Positions 7,091 to 12,772 of a DNA stretch of 12,772 nt are shown here, piece after piece (the first letter of the stretch is position 1; each line of letters opens with the position of its first letter). The translations under genes and the position numbers were made by a program. Under the pieces are notes generated by a model that worked only from the letters and a program-made list of their open reading frames with translations, was not told the origin of the DNA and did not search any database. This stretch comes from Methanobacterium sp. (GTDB lineage: Archaea; Methanobacteriota; Methanobacteria; Methanobacteriales; Methanobacteriaceae): positions 1 through 12,772 of the forward strand of contig JAHKLQ010000107.1 in the NCBI GenBank assembly GCA_020854975.1. The letters run 5' to 3'.

Positions 7091-7249
7091 ATGCAAAACG
7101 TACAAATGAGCGGTAGCGCAATGTTAATCCTTGGAATCATCATAGCAATCATAATTCTGTTACTCCCCGCATTCATATACATATACGCATGGTTAGCAGC
7201 AATATTCCTAATTATTGGTGGATTAGTAACTATAATGCAAGGAAAATAA
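7091..7249 (+). CDS. Small two-helix membrane protein, 52 residues
   Basis: A short gene starting MQNVQMSGSAML and ending TIMQGK, with TAA at 7247-7249. It is almost wholly hydrophobic: one helix at about residues 11-31 with a Pro at 26, a short Tyr-rich turn (FIYIYAW, 28-34), and a second helix at about 35-48 with GG at 43-44. The pattern loosely recalls DUF3096-type small membrane proteins, but I cannot confirm that. The eight-base ribosome site five bases upstream, clean stop and following T-run (7286-7292) strongly favour a real and probably well-expressed gene. It could be a partner or regulator of the AI-2E family protein 91 bases upstream, or an independent stress-type peptide. It has no charged residues within the helices, so a channel or pump on its own is unlikely. 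Confidence 0.75.
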   Translation: MQNVQMSGSAMLILGIIIAIIILLLPAFIYIYAWLAAIFLIIGGLVTIMQGK

Positions 7250-7285
7250 TTCTAGTTATATGTATAGAGCAATAAAATCTCTTAA

Positions 7286-7292
7286 TTTTTTT
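7286..7292 (+). terminator. Poly-T end of the small membrane protein gene
   Basis: Seven T on the + strand 37 bases after the stop codon, with a second T7 at 7318-7324. Both fit archaeal oligo-T termination. Confidence 0.45.
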
Positions 7293-7352
7293 ATCCCATC
7301 TATTTTAACCTTAAAACTTTTTTTAACTATAATCTAATAATAATATAATACT

Positions 7353-7430
7353 ATGAAACTGATTGAGCAACTAAAATCTAACTTTAAATTAGACCTAAAT
7401 TATGGTGTAATCACCTTAATGAGAACATAA
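7353..7430 (+). CDS. Possible 25-codon upstream ORF before the DUF1697 gene
   Basis: ATG 7353 opens a frame encoding MKLIEQLKSNFKLDLNYGVI and five more residues, ending in TAA at 7428-7430, one base before ATG 7432. There is no ribosome site, but a TATA-like TATAATCT at about 7328-7335 is placed for a leaderless transcript starting at this ATG. The DUF1697 gene also lacks a ribosome site, so ribosomes ending here could restart on it. It may be a leader peptide, a coupling ORF or chance. Confidence 0.3.
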   Translation: MKLIEQLKSNFKLDLNYGVITLMRT

Positions 7431-7431
7431 T

Positions 7432-7968
7432 ATGAAAACCTATATTATTTTACTACGGGGAGTTATGCCTTTCGGCAAAAACAAAGTACCAATGGCGGAT
7501 CTCAGGAGGGAACTTGTTCAAGCAGGACTTAAAGATGTTCAAACCTACATCCAGACTGGTAATGTTATTGCAACATCAAACTTGAGTCAGGTGAAACTTG
7601 AACAACAGGTACATGACACCATCAAGAACATGATAGATGGAAATATCACAGTCATCGCCAGAACCAGTAAACAATTCAATAATATATTAAAAAGTAATCC
7701 TTTTCAGGATATTGACACTTCCAAACTCTATTTTTCACTTTTAGCTTCACATCCAGACCTAGAACAACTAAAAACTTTTTTTTCCATAAATTTCTCCCCA
7801 GATAAGGTCTGTGTGATTGAGGATGTAATATACACCCTCTATGCAACTAAACTCAGTGATTCTAAGTTCACCAATAACTATTTTGAGAGTAAACTCAAAG
7901 TAAAGGCAACAACCAGAAACTTCAATACCATGAGCAAACTTGTTCAATTAAGCACACAGGCAGAGTAG
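7432..7968 (+). CDS. DUF1697 family protein
   Basis: The 178-residue soluble protein opens with the family's typical N-terminus: YIILLRGVMPFGKNKVPMAD, then LRRELVQAGLKDVQTYIQTGNVI, matching the conserved LLRG...GK(N)K...L...G...V.TYIQSGNV pattern of DUF1697 (PF08002). Length is normal for the family. Biochemical function is unknown; the fold is known from structural genomics only. The last third is Lys- and Asn-rich and ends KVKATTRNFNTMSKLVQL, where family members share a similar RN..T..K end. No ribosome site precedes ATG 7432; the start is set by the family N-terminus. A 25-codon ORF ends one base before it. It converges with the H+-ATPase gene 35 bases away. DUF1697 genes are common in bacteria and patchy in archaea, so transfer is possible. 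Confidence 0.85.
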   Translation: MKTYIILLRGVMPFGKNKVPMADLRRELVQAGLKDVQTYIQTGNVIATSNLSQVKLEQQVHDTIKNMIDGNITVIARTSKQFNNILKSNPFQDIDTSKLYFSLLASHPDLEQLKTFFSINFSPDKVCVIEDVIYTLYATKLSDSKFTNNYFESKLKVKATTRNFNTMSKLVQLSTQAE

Positions 7969-7976
7969 GCTGGCTT

Positions 7977-7984
7977 AAAAAAAA
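7977..7984 (-). terminator. Poly-T end of the H+-ATPase gene
   Basis: Eight A on + (eight T on the - strand), 20 bases after the ATPase stop codon, between two convergent genes. Confidence 0.5.
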
Positions 7985-8003
7985 TCTATCCCTATTTAAC
8001 ATC

Positions 8004-10409
8004 CTAAAAAATTAGTTTTCCCTGATCTAACCATTTGTAAAACCTCACCTTTAGAAAATCCACTATTACAAATACAATTAGACAATAAATCCACACAAAA
8101 ATGGCTAAGTTCCAACCCATAGCAGGTAATAAGAATCCGTAGACTGTGATAAGTGTTGCAATAAATTGTGTAATTATAACAGCTAAAAATAGGGGCATTG
8201 AAGGTTTTATAGACCAGAAATGTCCTTTAGTTCTGGCTATAAATACCATTAAATGACCGGATACGGAGAGTTTCAGGTAAATAAATGACTGGAGTACTTC
8301 ACGGCTTAAATGAAATTCATCTATACCTATGTAAAGGATCAAAAATGAGGTTAAAACACCAACCAGACCTAGCATGGTAGCTATGGCTAATATGTTGTGA
8401 AGGTTCCATTTTTCAGGTTTATCAGAGTAGATTACATGATCATAGGCTATGGTCATGATGGGAGCATCATTTAATAGAGCTAATAACACAATCATCAAAG
8501 CAGTTACTGGATAAAAATTGAATATAATTATAGAGAAACTAATGAAAAAAAGAACTCTTATGGTTTCAGCGATTCTGTATATGGAATAATTGTTCATCCT
8601 CTGGAATATCTTACGACTTTCCTTTATGGCATCAATTATAACGGAAAGACCAGGTCGGGTGATGACAATATCCGCAGCGGATTTGGCTGCATCGGTAGAA
8701 TTAACAACTGCTATGCCAGCATCTGCTTTTTTAAGGGCAGGTGCATCATTAACCCCATCCCCGGTCATCCCTACAATATGTCCACTATTCTGAAGCAGTT
8801 TTACAATATTATATTTATGTTCAGGGAACACCTGAGCAAAACCATCAGCATCTTCAATTATACTTTTCACTTCCCGGTCAGGTTTGTCCAGAAAAGAGGA
8901 GGGGATGCTGATATTTTTTCCAAGATTCACTTCCTCAGAGATTTCTTTGGCAATGGCTACATGGTCACCGGTTACCATTTTAACTGCCACTCCCATGGAT
9001 TGAGCTTTTTCTATGGTTATTGCAGAGTCTTCACGGGGAGGATCATATAATGCAATAAGACCCACATAATGCCATTTTTGTTGTCTGTCAGTTTTTGCAA
9101 TCCCTAAAGACCGATAACCCTTCCTGGCAAATCTATCCACATATTCTTCCATCTCCTTATGAATACCAATATCAGTGAGGGAGAGGATTACCTGAGTTGC
9201 ACCTTTACTCACCTTAAAACCATAACTATTTTCTATGAATGCTTCAGTACGTTTAGAAACAGGGTCAAAAGGTTTAAATTTAGTTATTCTGTATTTGCTA
9301 GTGAGATCTCCCAGTTTTTCATGGGCCTTAACTAAAATGGCATCATCAATAGGATCCTTACTTTCTTCTTGGGAAGCCAAAAAAGCATATAAAAGGACAT
9401 CCTCTTCTGTGAAGGGAGAAAATGGTTTGATTTTGGCAAGGGTCATCTTATTTTTGGTGATGGTGCCAGTTTTATCGGCGCATAGAACATCCATACCTGC
9501 CATTTCTTCGATAGAAACCAGTTTACTGACAATGGCCTCCTTTTTAGCCAGAACTGTTGCCCCCACGGCCATGGTGACTGAAAGCACTGCAGGTAAAGCA
9601 ACGGGGATGGATGCAACCACCAGAACCAGTATAAATTGAATGGTTTCCAGGAAACTTTCATGACGAAAGAGTGAGGAAACAAAAATTATAGCCACCATTA
9701 CCATAGCCAGTACAATAAGATAATCCCCAATTTTTATGATGGTCTGTTGCAAATGACTGGGAGTTTCTGCTTTCTCTACCAATCTAGCAGTTTTCCCAAA
9801 AAATGTATTTAAACCGGTTGTAGTTACCACCGCGTTCATTTCACCCTGTTGTATGATACTACCAGAATAAGCAACATCAGAAACCTGTTTTTCCACAGGT
9901 AATGACTCACCAGTTAATGCAGATTCATCTAATGAAAGATACTCTCCGCTAATGAGTTTTATATCAGCGGGGATAATATCTCCTAAACGTAGATGGATCA
10001 CATCCCCGGGGACAAGCTCACGGGCCGCTATTTCTAGCCATTTCCCATCACGCAAAACCCGGGCCTTCAATGCTAATTTCTTTTTTAAAAGTTCAATAGC
10101 ATTACCTGCCTTTCGCTCCTGCCAAAATCCCACCCCTGCATTTAAAAGTAGAAGCGCGCCAATAATATAAACATCTTCCCAGTGTTGAATCACAGCTGCC
10201 AGAATAATTGCAATCTCTATCATCCATGGAATAGGACCCCAAAAATAGCTTAAAAAAGTAACAACCGGACTAATTTTCTCCTCAGGAATCTCATTGTAAC
10301 CATAGTTTTTAATTCTTCTATGAAATGCTTCCTCAGATAATCCATTCCTGGAACTTTCCAGTTTTCTGAAAACTTCATCCACGGAAAGTTTACTAAGATC
10401 CTCTGGCAT
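8004..10409 (-). CDS. P3A-type plasma-membrane H+-transporting ATPase
   Basis: A complete P-type pump that uses ATP to move protons out across the cell membrane. Numbering from the upstream GTG 10421 (805 residues): actuator motif TGES (170-173), PVALP in helix 4 (273-277), phosphorylated Asp316 in DKTGT, nucleotide-site KGAT (406-409), hinge TGDGVNDAP (553-561), and about ten membrane helices. Residues matching the proton path of plant AHA2 are present: Asn94 (N106), Arg622 (R655) and Asp652 (D684) in LLNDAPIMTIAYD. The chain ends soon after the last helix, so the plant/fungal C-terminal brake is absent. This resembles the archaeal MJ1226-type ATPase. ATG 10409 has GGGTGA four bases ahead and is preferred; GTG 10421 would add MGEV. 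The TATA box puts transcript start near 10414, giving an almost leaderless mRNA. The gene is single and may support pH or membrane-potential control. Confidence 0.93.
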   Translation of the reverse strand: MPEDLSKLSVDEVFRKLESSRNGLSEEAFHRRIKNYGYNEIPEEKISPVVTFLSYFWGPIPWMIEIAIILAAVIQHWEDVYIIGALLLLNAGVGFWQERKAGNAIELLKKKLALKARVLRDGKWLEIAARELVPGDVIHLRLGDIIPADIKLISGEYLSLDESALTGESLPVEKQVSDVAYSGSIIQQGEMNAVVTTTGLNTFFGKTARLVEKAETPSHLQQTIIKIGDYLIVLAMVMVAIIFVSSLFRHESFLETIQFILVLVVASIPVALPAVLSVTMAVGATVLAKKEAIVSKLVSIEEMAGMDVLCADKTGTITKNKMTLAKIKPFSPFTEEDVLLYAFLASQEESKDPIDDAILVKAHEKLGDLTSKYRITKFKPFDPVSKRTEAFIENSYGFKVSKGATQVILSLTDIGIHKEMEEYVDRFARKGYRSLGIAKTDRQQKWHYVGLIALYDPPREDSAITIEKAQSMGVAVKMVTGDHVAIAKEISEEVNLGKNISIPSSFLDKPDREVKSIIEDADGFAQVFPEHKYNIVKLLQNSGHIVGMTGDGVNDAPALKKADAGIAVVNSTDAAKSAADIVITRPGLSVIIDAIKESRKIFQRMNNYSIYRIAETIRVLFFISFSIIIFNFYPVTALMIVLLALLNDAPIMTIAYDHVIYSDKPEKWNLHNILAIATMLGLVGVLTSFLILYIGIDEFHLSREVLQSFIYLKLSVSGHLMVFIARTKGHFWSIKPSMPLFLAVIITQFIATLITVYGFLLPAMGWNLAIFVWIYCLIVFVIVDFLKVRFYKWLDQGKLIF

Positions 10410-10433
10410 CACTTCACCCACATTCCAATCTTA

Positions 10434-10448
10434 GGTATATATAAATTA
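10434..10448 (-). promoter_or_regulatory. TATA box of the H+-ATPase gene
   Basis: On the - strand it reads TAATTTATATATACC, a near-consensus archaeal TATA box. Its centre near 10440 predicts transcript start at about 10414, between the GTG at 10421 and the ATG at 10409, which supports the ATG. Confidence 0.5.
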
Positions 10449-10556
10449 ATGCCTTAAATCATTTAATTTTAACCATATATCAACAAGAATTCTGTGAAAA
10501 TTTAAATCAACACATTAAGCCTGGAAGTTTTATAAAATATCCCTTCAAATTTATCT

Positions 10557-10613
10557 ATGAATTGGGATGTAAGAAAATTTTATGATTCTAAATTTCGATT
10601 TTTATTAAATTAG
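10557..10613 (+). other. 18-codon ORF placed for leaderless translation
   Basis: ATG 10557 encodes MNWDVRKFYDSKFRFLLN and stops with TAG. The TATA-like TTTTATAAAA at about 10529-10538 is about 25 bases upstream, the distance expected if the transcript began at this ATG. There is no ribosome site and no recognised family. It may be a decayed gene start or chance. Confidence 0.15.
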
Positions 10614-10744
10614 TCAATGGTTATTCTCATAAACAACTTCAAAAAAGACTCTTATTTAATACTGGTATTTATTCCACAAATAAAAAGATTTAATAACTTT
10701 TCGTTTTAATAAGTAAGTAATAACATCAGGGGGTGTTATTGTTC

Positions 10745-12772
10745 ATGAATTAAGTAAAGGTATTGCTACTCTAATGCTTGATGGTACTATCTGTTACAGT
10801 AATGTTCAATTCGCATCCCTGATTCAAATACCATTAGAAAAGTTAATCGGACACAAATTAAAGGATTTTATTCTGACAGAAGATTTAGAAAGATTTCAAA
10901 CTATTCTTGATAGAGGGTTTCAGGGAAAATGTAAATGTGAAGTTAGTATTAAATCTGTGGATGGAACCATTATTCCAATAATCATTAAAAACAATACTAA
11001 AAATGATTTTAAAGGAGTGTACATTGTTAACACGGATCTAAGTGAAGAAACATATTATGAAAAACTTCAAACCCAACATGATAATCTTTTAAATGTAAAT
11101 CAGGCTTTAAAGAAAAGTATAAAGGAGCACAGAAAAACAGAAGAACTTCTTTTGAAAAGTGAGGAGATGTTTTCAAAGGTTTTCCATGCTAATCCTGCAC
11201 CTATAGCTTTAACTGATGAATATAGTAGATTTATTGATGTCAATGATAGTTTTTTGCGCTTGACAGGTTACAGTAAAGATGAGTTAATTGGCCATACTTC
11301 CTTAGAACTAAATATCATAATTCCTGAAGAAGGTAAGCAAGATCTAAATAAGCTTCAAGAAAAAGATTCAATTCAATACGAAGAATTAGAAATAACTACT
11401 AAATCGGGTGAAAAACGAATTGTAGTTATTAATTATGAATTGATAAAGTTTCAAGATAATAAAATAAACTTTATTTTATTCATTTATGACATTACAGAGC
11501 GTAAACAAGCTGAATTAATGGGAGAGCAACTTTTACATGAGTTGCAAGATTCTCAAAGGCTGTTACAAGCCGATCTAGATGTTATGGGAAGGTTACATAA
11601 ATTAAGTGCCTTGTTCCTGCACGAAGACAACATTGAAACGTTATTTGAGGAGATTGTTGATACTGCCATTGCAATTTGTGGTTCGGATTTTGGCAGCATT
11701 CAGCTTTTAGATCCAGAATCATTTAATCTTAAGATCGTTGCTAGTCGAGGGTTACCAAAACCATGGCTGGATTACTGGAACCAAGTTTCTGAGGGTCAAG
11801 GATCATGTGGAACGGCATTAAATCTCGGTGAACGTGTCATTGTGGAAGATGTTACAAAAAGTTCTATTTTCGTTGATTCTCCTGCTCTTGATATTCAACT
11901 CAATGCTGGGGTGCGGGCAGTTATATCCACACCTATCATAAGCAGGTCTGGAAATCTGCTTGGTATGTTTTCAACCCACTACAAAACACCACATCATGCG
12001 GATAGTCGTGAACTTCAATTTTTAGATCTTTTAACCCACCAAACTGCAGATATAATTGATAAAGCACAATATGAAGAGGAACTTACAGATAATATTCAAA
12101 ATTTGGAGGAGATAGTTGATGAAAGAACACATGAATTGTTTTTAGCTTATCAGTATAACCGAAACATGTTTGAAATCACTCTGGATCCTCTGGTTACCAT
12201 TGACCCTAATGGTAAGATCATGGATGCGAATAAAGCTACTGAAATCACAACTGGCCTTTCACGGAAAGAACTCACTGGTACTGATTTTTCAGGATATTTC
12301 TCAGAACCTGAAAATGCCATAAAAGGTTATAAACAAGTTTTTAGGGATGGCATAGTTAGGGATTATCCTTTGGAGATTCGGCATGTGAATGGGAGTATAA
12401 CTCCTGTTTTGTATAATGCTTCTGTTTATAAAGATGAGTATGGTGAGGTTATTGGAGTTTTTGCCGCTGCAAGGGATATTACTGAACTTAAAAAAGCAGA
12501 AAATCAACTTAAAAAATCAAATATTTACAACCGAAAACTGATCGAAACCAGTTTAGATCCATTAGTCACTATTGGGCCGGATGGTAAGATAACTGATGTA
12601 AACGTAGCCACGGAAAAGGTTACAGGTTTTCCACGTGAAAAACTCATTGGAACAGATTTTTCAGAATATTTTTCTGAACCAGTAAAGGCTAAAATTGGTT
12701 ATAAACAAGTTTTTAGGGATGGTATGGTTAGGGATTATCCTTTGGAGATTAGGCATGTTGATGGGGGTATAA
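10745..12772 (+). CDS. Multi-domain PAS/GAF sensor protein, probably a histidine kinase; start broken, 3' end beyond the window
   Basis: One frame is open from 10717 to the last base (about 685 codons). In order: PAS (about 10756-11040, with LDGTICYSN and LEKLIGHKL); a Lys/Glu-rich coiled coil (11041-11160); PAS (11161-11510, ending YDITERKQAE); GAF (about 11590-12060, with GQGSCGTALNLGERVIVEDV, 11794-11853, and LLGMFSTHYKTPH); a second coiled coil; PAS (12157-12490) and PAS (12529 on). These domains sense ligands, redox or gas; the missing part probably holds the histidine kinase core, but no catalytic domain is visible here. No membrane helix is seen, so it is cytoplasmic. The start is odd: GGGGGTG (10729-10735) points to ATG 10745, but that frame reads ATG AAT TAA. 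The coding frame has no standard start before ATG 10774, which would cut into the first PAS. A one-base loss near 10748-10753 would explain it. Confidence 0.85.
12157..12772 (+). repeat. Tandem duplicated PAS unit, 372-base period
   Basis: Unit 1 spans 12157-12528 and unit 2 begins at 12529, exactly 124 codons later, and runs off the window. The 76 bases at 12325-12400 and 12697-12772 match at 70 positions, while the first parts of the units are clearly more diverged. Both units share LDPLVTI, GTDFS, YFSEP, GYKQVFRDG and VRDYPLEIRHV. This is a fairly recent internal duplication, and more copies may follow. Confidence 0.85.

Larger units (their letters stand above)
10410..10744. other. Divergent control region between H+-ATPase and sensor gene
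   Basis: About 335 A/T-rich bases without a convincing gene. It holds the ATPase TATA box (10434-10448), a + strand TATA-like TTTTATAAAA (about 10529-10538) 25 bases before an 18-codon ORF (10557-10613), and a TATA-like TTTAATAA (about 10689-10696) preceded by AAAAAGA, suited to the sensor gene. The GGGGGTG ribosome site is at 10729-10735. No tRNA, repeat array or transposon end is visible. Confidence 0.6.

Noticed and set aside
9235..9639. 134-codon + strand ORF opposite the H+-ATPase
   Set aside because: It is the antisense shadow of a strongly conserved gene, low in complexity and rich in Ser/Ala/Leu with no recognisable motif.
9443..9682. 79-codon - strand ORF within the H+-ATPase
   Set aside because: It is a different frame of the same strand as the intact pump and has no independent start signal.
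12157..12772. Tandem repeat as a CRISPR or mobile element
   Set aside because: The repeat is coding, in frame, 372 bases long and corresponds to PAS domains.
1..12772. tRNA, rRNA, CRISPR array, insertion sequence or attachment site
   Set aside because: No cloverleaf-like tRNA ends, short regularly spaced repeats, transposase motifs or terminal inverted repeats were seen on either strand by reading.

Overview
The window looks like a piece of an archaeal chromosome, most probably a mesophilic methanogen of the Methanobacterium type. This is inferred from A/T-rich DNA, archaeal TATA-like boxes about 25 bases before likely transcript starts, strong GGAGGTGA-type ribosome sites, poly-T gene ends, frequent AGA/AGG/ATA codons, and the gene families present. 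No database search was possible.

Layout. Positions 1-248 hold no gene I can name. On the + strand, 249-785 is an unrecognised four-helix membrane protein and 892-1377 is a duplicated AbrB-like protein. On the - strand, 3212-1522 is a two-gene ABC exporter operon (ATPase, then ABC-2 permease); the permease reading frame is broken at a run of six C (G6 on +, 1792-1797). Divergent from it, 3485-4117 (+) encodes a carboxymuconolactone decarboxylase/AhpD-like protein with a hydrophobic tail. On the - strand, 5795-4206 is a 14-helix DHA2-type MFS exporter. On the + strand follow an AI-2E/UPF0118 family membrane protein (6001-6999), a 52-residue membrane peptide with a near-ideal ribosome site (7091-7249), and a DUF1697 protein (7432-7968) preceded by a 25-codon ORF. 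On the - strand, 10409-8004 encodes a complete P3A-type plasma-membrane H+-ATPase. From about 10745 to the window end (+) runs a large PAS-PAS-GAF-PAS-PAS sensor protein. It is open to the last base and has a damaged or non-standard start.

Taken together the region is rich in membrane transport and sensing: two exporters, a proton pump, a possible cation/proton exchanger or small-molecule exporter, a redox-type CxxC protein and a multi-sensor protein. Most genes look like independent transcription units; only the ABC pair is a clear operon.

The points most worth a second look are the permease frameshift, the ATG-AAT-TAA collision at the sensor start, the recent tandem PAS duplication, the 52-residue peptide, the SD/start mismatch at 249, and the direct repeats in front of the AbrB-like gene. 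I see no convincing new defence or mobile system, tRNA, rRNA, CRISPR array or insertion sequence.
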